Shown here one piece after another: positions 21,071 to 31,940 of a stretch of DNA of 64,000 nucleotides. The stretch is from Hexactinellida sp. DTS-2022 (lineage: Eukaryota; Porifera; Hexactinellida), in NCBI GenBank assembly GCA_028753945.1, contig JAPNXP010000005.1, positions 3,224,001 through 3,288,000 on the forward strand, read 5' to 3'. Position numbers and translations under genes: made by a program. The notes beneath the pieces are model-generated. The model saw only the letters and a list, made by a program, of their open reading frames with translations, was not told where the DNA came from and searched no databases. Each line of letters starts with the position of its first letter. The first letter of the stretch is position 1.

Positions 21071-21718
21071 CATTTGAACCGAACTATAGATTATTTTCTG
21101 GGTTTTTCAAACAAATTTAGGATAAATTTGGTCCACAAAACAATAAGCGCCGGGCCGCTTATTCGAAGCAATACGGTAAGTTATATATTTATCAGTCCCC
21201 AGTACCTATTTAGATATGACAGGTTCTAACAAGAGTTGACTGTATATTTAAATACAATATTATACTTGTTATAGTATCTAGCTGTACAATGACTATGGAA
21301 GATCTCATACTGCTACAAACCACACTACGGAGATAGATACTAAATTAGAAATGATATTTTGTATGAGTGAGGTTATAACTTCGCCTCGTACAAACCATAT
21401 TACAATCGACCCTACAACTATTAAACAACAAGTTTTTGATGTCCTCTATGAATTGTATGGATCTCTCAGTGAAGTCAAAAGAGCTAATTGCAGATATTGG
21501 TTTACAAATCGAAGAATATGGTTTACAAATCGAAGATTTTGTACCTGTGGTCGTACAACAATAAGGGCCCTCGCTACAAACATGGATAGAGGCATTGGAC
21601 ATAATAAAATCATTCGACCAAAACTAATTTTTTGTTCTTTTTCTAACAATTTTTCCTATTACGTAGCTTATTAATTAACAAAACTTATGAAATGAAATTC
21701 CAAAATATTTTAAATTTT
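21071..21718. other. No gene recognised
   Basis: A single CCGTAT-type end (TTATTCGAAGCAATACGGTA) is at about 21160-21180. GATATTGGTTTACAAATCGA shows a local 18-bp tandem duplication near 21494-21535 (ATGGTTTACAAATCGAAGA). Open frames on both strands at 21345-21674 mirror each other and have no motif. Confidence 0.4.
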
Positions 21719-21830
21719 CTCCTTCACGAGGCACGAAGTGCCGAGTGCAACACACAACAACCGCGAAGTGGTTATGTGTGGTTGTCACACGTTGCGAAGT
21801 GACCGAGCAAGCGTAGCGAGCTAGTATATA
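21719..21830. repeat. Full-length GC mini-hairpin cluster
   Basis: Four hairpins follow each other: GGCAC-GAA-GTGCC (21730-21742), AACCGC-GAA-GTGGTT (about 21759-21773), GTTGC-GAA-GTGAC (about 21789-21801) and a GC-GTA-GC stem in GAGCAAGCGTAGCGAGCTAG. Three have GAA loops and one GTA. 51222-51331 is a close homologue in the same orientation; 878-955 is an inverted, shorter one. Confidence 0.75.
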
Positions 21831-22345
21831 CTATTTATATATATATATTCATATTATTATTTATTAATCAAGGAAAGTACTATATTCCATTTCTTTATAG
21901 AAGAGTAAACTATACTGTGCTAATAATTTGAACATTTCAAAAAATTATTTGCTAAATTTACAGCACATAATACGGAATATCGGCCTGCTTCTGGAAAAAT
22001 ACTCACAAATGTTACTAATCGAAATTAACTTAATTAAGGACAAAATAAGTAAACAGATTTTCAATTGTTTATATCCCCAAATAGAAAAAAATCGATAAGA
22101 CAAAATCCCGAATATTGTATAATGGAATTACGAATAAAATAATTTTTACAAGGATTTTACGACAAAAACACCCGATTTCGACTGTATATACAAAGATAGA
22201 AATCAACAAAATTCAGACAATAAAGAAGCAGAAAGTTACAACATATATAAAACACACGTTTATGAAAATGATAAAGAATGTACGTACAAATATACAACAG
22301 AAACGTATAACAAAATACATTTAGGAAAAAACTACAAATAGCAAA
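21831..22345. other. No gene seen
   Basis: Very AT-rich sequence; the 69-codon frame at 22115-22324 is Lys/Ile/Thr-rich and looks random. Confidence 0.35.
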
Positions 22346-22474
22346 TTAACATAGAACAGGTGTCATAGTGCCAGACTGCCAGTGTCCCCTAATCTTATAT
22401 CCCTGGACTTTAACCTTAGGAACAGACTTCTCCCAGTTATATGGCACTAGTGTCAGCTGTGCTTTGTAGTATAC
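22346..22474 (-). CDS. Coding-like terminal segment, unrecognised
   Basis: The minus strand reads 42 codons ending at a TAA (22346-22348): VYYKAQLTLVPYNWEKSVPK and on, with a non-random mix of residues (Trp, Pro, Lys, Gln) and local GC near 46%. TTGTGAG just upstream could be an acceptor, and a GTGAGT donor-like site sits at about 22553-22558 after another open stretch (22559-22766). It may be the last exon of a host gene. No family is recognised and the length alone is only weakly significant. Confidence 0.25.
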   Translation of the reverse strand, partial: VYYKAQLTLVPYNWEKSVPKVKVQGYKIRGHWQSGTMTPVLC

Positions 22475-22867
22475 TCACAATGATGTCAGCTGACCCACTC
22501 AAATAATCCAATACTATAATTAATTAATTAATTAAAATAGACTGTAGATAATCAGAAACTCACTTGTTGTCCTGTGCTCGTCTGCATAATCCAAAGCAGA
22601 CGACTTCAATAGAAAGCTTGAATATCGAAGATAATAAGATAGCGATAGTTGCCTCATCAAGTTGTCTAATAAAAAATTGCCGCAAAAGAGAATGAGAAAG
22701 TTGCCTCAAGAGTGAAGAAAAAATAAAAGGAAATATATTGTAAAACTCAGGTGCGGGCAGTTGCATACGAGTGCCGGTGTAAGCACGTTTTCCCAGGGGT
22801 AAAACGCTAGCGATATAAAGGGGAAGGAGGGGGCTCTAAAGAACTTTTGTATATTACTTACTATATA

Positions 22868-23129
22868 CCGTATATACTATAATAGTAGCCCCTATTCGAA
22901 ATAATCGCCTACCTCCAATAATAGCCCCCCAAATTAGCAAATACAAATTTACCACGGGTACCCTGAGAAAATTTCTTTATCTAATATTAGTCGCAATACG
23001 ATTATCAACCGACTATATAAATAAATTGTATCAACATGTGATATTCTCGAAAACTCACAAAGATTATTGGTCAGAAAATGGCCTAAAAATCAATAATCGC
23101 CTAGGCTACTACTATTCGAATAAATGCGG
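22868..23129. mobile_element. CCGTAT-type MITE, copy 2 (inverted)
   Basis: CCGTATATACTATAATAGTA and CTACTATTCGAATAAATGCGG are inverted ends; TA flanks both. The interior is the reverse complement of copies at 5126 and 41194 (for example ATCAACATGTGATATTCTCG). Confidence 0.85.
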
Positions 23130-23600
23130 TAATAAAATTCGATTGTTGTGTTTGTGTGTGTGCGTTTGTCCGGATTGTATTAAATGATGGGGTAAAGAAA
23201 CTGCATTTATATTTGAGAAAAAGCCTAAACTTCCAAATCTTATAATAAGTGAACAATTATGCTGATTTCGAATTTCGCATTTATAAATTTATAATAAAAA
23301 TATTTATTCCTGGTATTTACAAAAAGAGGTGAACAAATCTATTTGAAATTCAAGTCAACTTATGGACTAACTTCCAAATGTTAGATAAGGTGAACAAGTA
23401 TGCTGACACGAACTCAATTTTTTCAAATTTTTAATGTGTGTATTGCAGTAGTGTAGAAGCAAGATTGGTGTACCAGCAAGCACACCAACTCGCTAGTGTA
23501 CGTTCAAGCACACCAGTGCGCATGCACATACACCATCTTGATTCTACACTACAACATAAATATGTATTGTTTATTGAGAAAAGCGAGACCGAAGGGCTCG
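23130..23600. mobile_element. HINE/pearl-like element, copy 3, with nested small element
   Basis: AATTCGATTGTTGTGTTTGT, GTCCGGATTGTATTAAATGA and two core units (AAGTGAACAATTATGCTGA near 23251, AGGTGAACAAGTATGCTGAC near 23388) follow the same plan as 12088-12878, and GACCGAAGGGCTCGT near 23587 is the end of the hairpin tail. 23448-23552 is a separate 105-bp insertion with inverted ends GTAGTGTAGAA(G/T)CAAGAT. Confidence 0.55.
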
Positions 23601-23639
23601 TTACTTATATTGTACCTTATAAATTCATTTGAATTAGAT

Positions 23640-25113
23640 TATATTTCTAAGATCAGGACAAATCCATAATTCAGATTATCCTTCACTTTTCACCCATAAA
23701 ATGGCACGGTAGATTAATCTATTACTACCAACATAGCAATATGTATTCATTCGAGTTAGATTTGATTTATAAAGTCCGGGCAAATCCAGAAATTAGGTCT
23801 AAATTATCTGGGGTAAGTAACCTTGTACATTTGCTACTGAATAGTGAATATTTTAAGGGCGTGCGCACCAAGGCACGCCAATAAACTGCAACATTTGTAT
23901 CATATAACAATATATGTTACAGTGTATGAACGTACCACATGTACACACCACACCAATAGGCCGATTTATAGGTAGATGTAGTATATACATAGATAATGGA
24001 TTTAGTCAGATATTGGATATAGTCATAAATTTGCCGCTTTAGGTGTGTCCCCGAGCAAATCCCATACAAATTTTATTGGTTATAGTGATATCATTATTGG
24101 ATATAGTCATAATTTGTGCACCGATTATACAATAATATTGGATTTTTACCCTTCCTTGGCCCATAATTTCATATTTTACAATATAAATATCGTTACCAAT
24201 TGAATTTGATAAGGAATTTGATTATACTTATGAAAATATTTGTATTGACAATGCATACAGTCATATATTAGATGTAGACTAGTGACGATGAATTTAGTGA
24301 TATATATTGGATATTATAGAGATATATTGCATATAGTGAAATTTGGCCAAAAATCCCATGTCCCACCATTATCACTATATCCATTATGTACTGTAGTGTG
24401 CCAATAAACTCAACATATTACAATGATATGTGCTACTATCTAAAGCTCAGTTCAGGTAAACAACTCCGTTGAAAATGGGATGTATGTACGTGCTATTAGT
24501 GTATAATTTATCCAATATAACTAAAAAGAAATCAATAGTTTGCTAGTTTAGCGACCTAGGATGTGAGAAAAGAGCGTGAAATGATTGTACGGACTGTCAA
24601 GAAAATTGTTTATATATATACATTGGCTATGTTGAATATGAATGAATACTATGGGTCGATAGTAAATATCAAAAATTGAAAATGGGTGTATAATAATGAT
24701 AATGTTTTTTTTTTTTTAAGTAAAAGACGATTGGATTCACAAAAAGAGGAATTTAATAGTATAAGTAGCAAGCGAAGCGCTAATAATAATAAAATAGTTA
24801 CAAAGAATAGTAATAATATAACCGAAAAGTAGTTGAATCAAATAGTTGGACAGATATATGTGGTTCACAACCGAATAGAAAATGCCGAAATATTCTGCTT
24901 ATCAAATACAGGGGCTATATAAGCAGTTCAATAGTGATCAGCCCATGACATGACTGGCTTGACAAACAAATTGTAACGCCTATAAAACATAACAGCATGC
25001 GTACTCGACTTTTCATGTTATGGTACACTTATTTCTGAAGGTGAACCGGCCGAATTTTGAACATTTTATTGCAACCCTAGTTCAAATGCAGTTCTAAGCT
25101 TCGATAATGTAGT
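23640..25113. other. No gene; local degenerate repeats
   Basis: Between about 24000 and 24400 motifs such as TTGGATATAGTCATAA and GTGATATCATTATTGG recur irregularly. A poly-T tract is at 24705-24718 and a lone GC motif (AGCAAGCGAAGCGC) at 24767-24780. No coding signal. Confidence 0.4.
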
Positions 25114-25361
25114 CATAGGCGCCGAAAGTGGGGGGGTCAGGGAGGGTGTCACCCCCCCTGGCCGAGGAGAAGTCAGGGAAGAAAAATGGAAAATTAATGA
25201 TTCCATAATGAGTTTGTATAAATTTCAGTTGATGATGTATATATCTATGCAATTATCCCCATCCAACATTGATTTTATCCCCATACGCATTGTTTTTTTA
25301 ACTTTGACATTTGAATATTACGTCACACCCCCCCTAGCGTTTGAGAGTTTCGGCGCCCATG
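25114..25361. mobile_element. hAT-type MITE, 248 bp, perfect 8-bp duplication
   Basis: Ends CATAGGCGCCGAAAG and (inward from the right) CATGGGCGCCGAAAC are inverted repeats followed by G-rich/C-rich tracts. AATGTAGT flanks both sides (25106-25113 and 25362-25369), the 8-bp duplication expected of hAT transposition. Confidence 0.9.
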
Positions 25362-25372
25362 AATGTAGTATA

Positions 25373-25532
25373 CAGTGAACTCTCGTTATAACGAAGTGCT
25401 TGGGACCTGTAAATTCATTCGTTATATCCGGATATTCGTTATAAGCGGATAATAATTAAATAATGCAGTTAGTGCTGTGTGGGAGAATCTCAATTTCGTT
25501 ATATCCGACTTCGTTATAACGGGAGTTTACTG
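25373..25532. mobile_element. Tc1/pogo-type MITE, 160 bp
   Basis: CAGTGAACTCTCGTTATAACG and, from the right, CAGTAAACTCCCGTTATAACG match at 19 of 21 positions. The left flank is TA and the right is CA. It begins only 3 bp after the target duplication of the preceding hAT MITE. Related to 42966-43340. Confidence 0.85.
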
Positions 25533-25662
25533 CATATTTGCAGGCGAGTTTGAATATTCAGTTAGGATAGACGAAAATGTGTTTATTTATTTGCAACAAC
25601 ACCAATAAGGCAACCGATAATAATAAAAAATGATTGAGATATGCGGAATGACAATATTAGGA

Positions 25663-25924
25663 CTGTTGTATGACGGTTTACTTACCTGAGTTACCTCTAT
25701 TACTTTTACTATAATTAACCATGGATACTTTATATCCACTTATAAGGATTCACATTTGAGATGTGAATCCTTATAAGTTTAGGTGTGTAATAGGATGTAT
25801 AAAGTGTGAAGCCATTGCAAAGACGGTAAGTAAACCGTCATGGATATAAAGTATCCATAGTTAATTATAGTTATAGTAATAGAGGTAAGTAAACTGTCAT
25901 GGTAAGTAAACCGTCATACAACAG
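25663..25924. repeat. Foldback element, 262 bp
   Basis: CTGTTGTATGACGGTTTACT at the left is exactly mirrored at the right end (24-bp perfect outer arms). A second pair, ATTAACCATGGATACTTTAT with its complement, lies inside, and the centre is a perfect 17-bp hairpin (CTTATAAGGATTCACAT, 5-nt loop). GGTAAGTAAACCGTCAT is also repeated directly. The whole could fold into one near-continuous cruciform. Confidence 0.8.
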
Positions 25925-26254
25925 GATTTATGTGGCATAAATAGATATAGCATAATAAACTTAGCCTCATCAGGATCTGTAAAGGAGAGTAATTAGTCTG
26001 GCTACAAACATCAGAATATACTTGTGTGTCTCACCATTGATGACAAACTGTGATCAATCTCTCTCGTACACTTAAGTATTGTTAATTAAGAACTGGAAAT
26101 GGAATGTTTCGTATGGCTATGAGTCGTTAGAAAGTACATCAATGGAAGACATCCTTGAATACATGGACGATTGCGGTCCCCAACATGAGACATATTTATT
26201 GTTTACCGCTTTTTAGTAACATAAATAATTGTCCCCCCCCCTCCTACTTGAAAG

Positions 26255-26409
26255 CAGGAGCGGTCGTAGGAGAGGCGCTTTTAGTATAAATCCGGGGCAC
26301 GCCCCATGTAATTATACTAACAACTGGGCTGGGACCCGGGGCATAATGTTTTAATCCGAGGCTTTAGCCCCGGATGCCCCCCCCCCCCTAACCCCTTGGA
26401 CCGCCACTG
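26255..26409. mobile_element. hAT-type MITE, 155 bp, perfect 8-bp duplication
   Basis: CAGGAGCGGTCGTAGG and, from the right, CAGTGGCGGTCCAAGG pair at 12 of 16 positions. CTTGAAAG stands on both sides (26247-26254 and 26410-26417). Confidence 0.85.
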
Positions 26410-27130
26410 CTTGAAAGTTTAAAGTGATGGGGCTGATAAAATAGTGCTAAGAGCGTTCACTAGACAAGTTAAGCCGGAATATAATCGGAGGATTATTTCA
26501 AAGCCTATAATAACCAATGCCTTGGGGGATGGGGCAATGGCGCTATATCGCTATCCGTAATTTAGGTACTTTGATATTCCGGAATGGTACCGTTCAATTC
26601 CGGAAATTAGGTACGTGTATGTCCAATGTTTTTGAAGAATTTATAATACAAGTAATAACATCCAGAAAAACACACAAGGCGAAAGAATTAGCTATTTTTA
26701 GTGTGCACTGTACAATGAATTGATATTTATAAATACGTAGAGTTTCTAGCACATAAACAACGTAGGAAAGATTAGATTTCAACCCGGTGTAAGCGTGTTT
26801 TGGGTATCCAGCGATTTAGGGATCCCCGTCCCTAAAACGCTAGCGTTTTGGGTCCTCTGGGTCCCTAAAACGCTAGCGATATAGGGACGGGGATCCCTAA
26901 ATCGCTAGCGTTTTGTGATCAAGGGGTCCCTATATCGCTAGCGTTTGTGGTCGTGGGGTCGCTATATCGCTAGCGTTTTGTGGTCGTGGGGTCCCTAAAT
27001 CGCTAGTGATACAGGTACGCCAGCGTTTTGGGTATCCTCGTTTCTGTGCCCTAAATTATCTAAAGTACTTATGATTACTTGATGATATATAGATATGTAA
27101 TTATACTTCCTACGGTAGGCCTAACTAACA

Positions 27131-27313
27131 CTACATTTCTTTGCAAATTTCACTCGCCAACTTATAGTTTGGCTCTGTCCACGCCAGTATCGGGATCCGC
27201 ATACAATCTTCGTGAAACCATTCTTGACAATCTGCACATTGTATCATTTTGCCTGCTTCCTGAGTACGGTATTTACAAAATATATCGATCCTCTTTCTAT
27301 TTTCTATTTTCAC
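27131..27313 (-). pseudogene. Decayed PHD-finger fragment
   Basis: The frame shows IFCKYRTQEAGKMIQCADCQ, then EWFHEDCM and IPILAW, the central and second half of a PHD finger (CxxC, WFHxxC). The last zinc pair is damaged: the expected W-x-C-x-x-C reads LASEIC. Its first CxxC is not complete either. It lies inside the long-TIR element, so it may be the tail of that element's transposase or a captured host exon. Confidence 0.6.
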
Positions 27314-27410
27314 TCACAAACTAAAGATAGTGAAGGATTTGGGAAATATATAGAAGACTATGCCTTGAGCCTATAGGTTATATATGGGTGGCCTTAGGTG
27401 GGGTGACGGT

Positions 27411-27642
27411 CCAGGGTTGCCGTGGGTATGGGAATCAGATTTCCCTGTGGGGATACCCATATGGATCCCCATAGGAAATCCTTATGGATATCAATACAAG
27501 TGATACAGAGCCGTTACACCAGTTACGACATTTTTTCTGAAATGTTATAGCAGCCTATTTGTATGTGTGGAAAGTTGCAAATGATTCATATGGGAATGGG
27601 ATGGGGATGGGAATGGAAATTCCACTCCCACGGCAACCCTGG
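27411..27642. mobile_element. MITE with CCAGGGTTGCCGTGGG ends
   Basis: CCAGGGTTGCCGTGGG and its exact complement bound 232 bp. It splits the long-TIR element. The host piece GAGCCTATAGGTTATATATG just left of it is duplicated at about 27687-27725. No clean target duplication next to the ends. Confidence 0.65.
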
Positions 27643-28022
27643 CACTTGGGTCCCTATATCTCCGAATTGATCCCTAAATCGCTAGCATTTTTGAGCTTAT
27701 AGGTTATATATGGGTAGCCTTGGGTGGGGTCCCTATATCTCTGAATTGATCCCTAAATCGCTAGCGTTTTCGGGATCCATGGGGTCCCTAAATCGCTAGC
27801 GATATAGGGACGGGGATCCCTAAATCGCTGGATACCTAAAACGCGCTTACACCTGTGTAAGCAAGTTTTAGGGTCCCCAACCCTAAATCGCTAACGTTTT
27901 ACGGCCCAACAGCCCCCCGGGGCTAAATCGCGTTTACTTCCGAACCAAACCAATATATTGAACGTACTACGTACAGCATAAACATTGTTCTGGTAAAACT
28001 GTTTTTGGCTTTAGCATCGAAC

Positions 28023-28440
28023 TTATTTCCTCAACAACTCGACTTGAACATTATCTCGCTTCCAGCACTCGTGCCTGCATCGGTCAAGTGTGGCATTCTC
28101 CTCTAAATTTTGCCAGAAATCCAACAGACCCTTCAGATTAGCCTCAATAAGGTGCATTTCAACATTGTCTCTCAGCTCCTGCTTCAGACATAATTGATTT
28201 TCAGTTGGTGCGATAGCTAGCGAGTCCTCCACGTGCTCCGTGAACCAGTCAAACAAGTCGTCTCAAACCTTCTTTGGATGCGGCGGACGAGCTTCCTGCT
28301 CCTGGACAGCTTTGGATTCTTCATTCGAACGGGAAATGTTCAGCCACAATTTTAACAACAGTTGCCAACAGCACTTAATGATCTTGAATTTCAAGGGTCG
28401 GTTGCTTACAGGTCTTTCTTCGGGTAGGTATCAAGTTAGT
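28023..28440 (-). pseudogene. Coding-like segment, function unknown
   Basis: One minus-strand frame is open for about 135 codons except for a single TGA near 28265. It reads like real protein (LLLKLWLNISRSNEESKAVQ; LFDWFTEHVEDSLAI; ANLKGLLDFWQNLEENA), with amphipathic, Leu/Glu-rich helices and unusually GC-rich codons for the region. The 28023-28256 part is fully open. I do not recognise the family. It may be a host exon, a helical repeat protein, or a transposon protein. No splice sites are clear, though the frame contains AAG followed by GTTTGA at the stop. Confidence 0.4.
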
Positions 28441-28449
28441 TACTAATAA

Positions 28450-29260
28450 CTTACTATGAAATATAAAGTTACTAATCCAATACAAAAAAATAACAAGTGA
28501 ATATTCATTATTTAATTATGAATTTTCAGTGATTACTTCTACTTTCCATGGCTAAGTACCAAATATTTGATTTAGAGGGGATATGCAGGTTAGTATACAG
28601 GTTAGAATTGAACACTACTAAGGTCACGACTCACGAGTGTATGAATTTTGTACGCGTAAGCTGTAAAGGGCTAATTAGTTTTGTATGACTCTATGGGGAC
28701 TTCCTGTCCAAATTTAGACGTCTCTAGGCGTATGGCGCGCTCATGGGTAAAGCCTGGGATAAGTCCACGCCCCTAAGGTAAAAAAACAAAGAATGTCTGT
28801 ACTTTAAAATAACCCATAAATTACAATTAATATTTGGAAAATTTATGTACCATGGATTAATAAGATACTTGTCTTTTGTTCAGCAATTTACAACGTATAA
28901 TTTCAATAACATGAACATGAATTACTTCAATGATTTATCCTATACAATACACACGAGATAGAGCCGACTTTCCAATACAAAAGTTATTGCTAATGCTGCA
29001 CACGATCAGAAACAATTCATTATTTTGCTAATGATTATGAGAAATTTCTGATTTTTTAATTTATTCTACCAAAATGCCAATAAATTGGTACTTGATTATT
29101 ACACTTCTTAAAAAAATGATTATTGAACAAAATTAGGTTGCTATTAGTCTACCTTGCAATTAACTAATGTCGATTGATGTGTCAGCTATAAGATAAACAA
29201 ATGTTACTTCTATATTAGCTTATCTCCAAAGCAGCATAATTCGTGGAGTTATTTAGAAAA
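28450..29260. other. No gene seen
   Basis: AT-rich; near 28560-28750 GTATGAATTTTGTACGCG and GCGCGCTCATGGG resemble 14150-14280 in inverted order, so a decayed repeat is possible. Confidence 0.35.
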
Positions 29261-29269
29261 TGTATTAAA

Positions 29270-29611
29270 TCGACCGCCCATATTGAAACTAAAATGGAGT
29301 AAAACTCAACTTCTAGTATAGACAATCACTTGATATTGCATATTTTGTATGCATATATCCTGGTGAATCGTGTCCACTAATTAAAAGTTTTATTTGTGAA
29401 GAAATCTTAGAAATTTATATTGTCGGCCATTGTTCACATACTTTAATTCAATCGACCCCCCATATTGCCCACTACTCAACTTCTAGTATAGACAATCACT
29501 TGATATTGCATATTTTGTATGCATATATCCTGGTAAATCGTGTCCACTAATTAAAAGTTTTATTTGTGAAGAAATCTTAGAAATTTATATTGTCGGCCAT
29601 TGTTCACAAAC
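29270..29611. repeat. Tandem duplication of ~170 bp
   Basis: CTCAACTTCTAGTATAGACA begins at 29305 and again at 29475; 137 bp are almost identical (to TGTCGGCCATTGTTCACA). The upstream ATCGACC(G/C)CCCATATTG is also doubled. Confidence 0.85.
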
Positions 29612-29906
29612 TTGCAGATTCCTTAATCTAAATATCGTATAAACTGTCATTTTCACAAGAGTTTCTACAGATGAGTTAAATTTAATATTTTTTAAAAATA
29701 ATTATTTTTGGCAAAATTTGGAAAGTTTGAACCGCCATAATTCAACAACAACTGGACCAAACAATCTAAAAGTTACACATATCTAATGGTTAGATTGGGG
29801 CTTTCAGCTAACCGACTTTCAGAGAAATCGATTGATGTTGGTGAAATGGCTGGATGATTTGACATGGAATTCCTCTTTGGTATTTTATTCATATTAGCTT
29901 CTATTC

Positions 29907-31940
29907 ATGCCTAACTCGTGTTCTGTTCCCGGTTGCAAGAGCAACTACAACCCGGATGACCATGTTCCTGTGTTCAAGATGCCTCAAATCCACCAACCCT
30001 GAATCATGCCTGGACATGCGCTCTTCGTCGCGAGGATATCGGTTACCTGAAGGTGGTCTATGTATGTATCAACCATTTTCAGAAAGAAGACATAGACTAC
30101 ACTTTCCAAGTCCCAAGAGGGATAGTACTTTTACTGAAGTACCGCGGGCAAATCCAAAGCTGAAGGAAGGCGCTGTACCAAGTTTGCTGCCCGGCTGCCC
30201 AGCGTATTATTCAACCAAACCTACCAAACGGAATCGCTTGTCATACGATGCAAAAGAAGAAGACTTGATGAACCAAACACTACAACTCAGCTTGAGATCC
30301 GAGAGTCAAGAGATAGAGAAGTTTGTGGTCAACTCTCTACAGGACTTGAAAGATAAGTTAACCTTGATTTGTTTACCTAATAGTTGGTTGGTGTGGTTCC
30401 GTAATGAAAGTAACATAACGTTTGTTCTCGCTAAATTGGCTGAAAAAAATATCTCAGTAGATTTGTACCTTGAAATCAATGCTTATTTATCCACCTCAGC
30501 CTATTTTAATGGACAGAGTATATCCGTTTCCATTGCTGCAATTAGTGACATCCGAGAAATTGAATCTGTTTTGCAGGAACTTGCTTTAAAATACAACTCT
30601 AGTTCTTATTGTGATTACCCCCTTAAGTTCGGTTGTGCATACTTTGAAGATGTACGTCAATTATATAATTCAGAAAGAACAAGTTTATCCAAGTTAGCTC
30701 CTCATTTGACTATGGAATCATGTTTTCCGTCTTGCAATGAGCGTCAAAATGTCAAACTGGTTTTGAAAGTCGTTAACGAATTAACTATATCTGCGCTAAC
30801 TATCCAGAATATAGAAATAATACTCCGGAGTTTGTTGATACCCTTCTTACTGTTTGGTAATTATTCAACCTTAACACACCATTTAAAGGAATACGTTTGA
30901 ACGATAATTTCTCTAGACCTTTGACTTTTAATGACGAGCGATTTCTATTTTTGACTCGTGTAGTTTTGGTTAGATGCTTGGCAAACTTTACCAGAAAAAA
31001 TTGGCAAACTGAGTAAACAAACATACACCAGTTTTAGACATGCTTGTATTGCCTTACCACAAATTACCAACCATTTGACTCAACCTTGTGGCTTTACATA
31101 TCTGTTGTCCTCCTTTCTACAGACGGATCCCTTGGAACACCATTTCGGTCTATACCGTATGATGTCGAGTTCTAATTATCACATCTCCTATCTTTAAATC
31201 CTTGAACCGAGCGTCGACTTAAACTTTCTAGCATAATCAAACATATTCACTGACCAACAAGACACTTCCTTTCAATCTATTCAGTAATTTCTGAAGTAAT
31301 TTTCTTCTCCGTATAGCGTATTCCACTACTGATGGTGAGTTCAATTTGGAGCCATTTCTTGATGCGATTAATGATTTATCAACAATTGATTGTGGTTCAC
31401 AGTTGCTTCAATCATTAGCCTTTATTGCAGGCTATACTGTCCATCAGTACCTGAAACAAACAAAACCGTGTCATGTCTGTCTACATATGCTAACAGTTGA
31501 TAAAGAATTTCTGTTTGATTTATACCTGGACTCTCAGTATAAACTCCTGCAGCTAACGGACCGTTGCGGACTTAAATATCCATCTGAGCCAGTTTTAAAT
31601 TCCATATTTGTTATATGGAAGACCTTTAGTGCCATCGAAAACAATAAAGAGCTGATGGCGAAGCTTGTAAGTGGAACTTCTAGAAAATACTAGTTGAACT
31701 CACGTTGATGTATTTGGAAGATAGTGATAATCATGATCCAAGTATTTGGAAGTCTACTTGTATTAGCTGTGGTGTGTTTAGTTGGAACATCTTATCGAAG
31801 CTTGTCGTTATCGCAGCGAATTGCTTTCTTGCAAACAAAGTTAAGAATTATAACTCGCTGGTTCTTTCAAAAAGTATAGAAAGCGTAAATTTAAGAAACT
31901 CTCTTAATTATGTGTCTACTTATTTGTATTTACCATGATT
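29907..31940 (+). pseudogene. THAP/P-element transposase pseudogene
   Basis: The ATG at 29907 opens a THAP zinc finger (MPNSCSVPGCKSNY, VFKMP, later VCINHF and EGAVPSLLPGCP), spread over frames by small indels. Long open blocks follow: 29956-30900, and 31346-31693. The late part shows EHHFGLYRMMSS near 31135-31170 and AFIAGYTVHQYL plus CHVCLHM, then HSWNIL/AANCFLANKVKN-like sequence to about 31940, which match the C-terminal half of THAP9/P-element transposases. Stops and frameshifts (for example near 30900-31200) show it is inactive. No terminal repeats were identified. A very similar host THAP9 exon set is unlikely because there are no introns. Confidence 0.8.

Larger units (their letters stand above)
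26786..27853. mobile_element. Long-TIR element with CGCTAGCG arrays and a PHD fragment
   Basis: GGTGTAAGCGTGTTTTGGGT at the left is mirrored by a near-perfect copy at the right end, an inverted repeat of about 48 bp continuing through CCAGCGATTTAGGGATCC. Inside each end the motif CCCTAAATCGCTAGCG is repeated; the palindrome CGCTAGCG occurs seven times. The centre holds a decayed PHD finger (27131-27313) and a nested MITE (27411-27642). No target duplication was found; a further partial copy of the end follows at 27855-27950 and a scrap at 22766-22830. Long TIRs with terminal arrays fit a MULE-like or other cut-and-paste element, but the superfamily is unproven. Confidence 0.7.
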
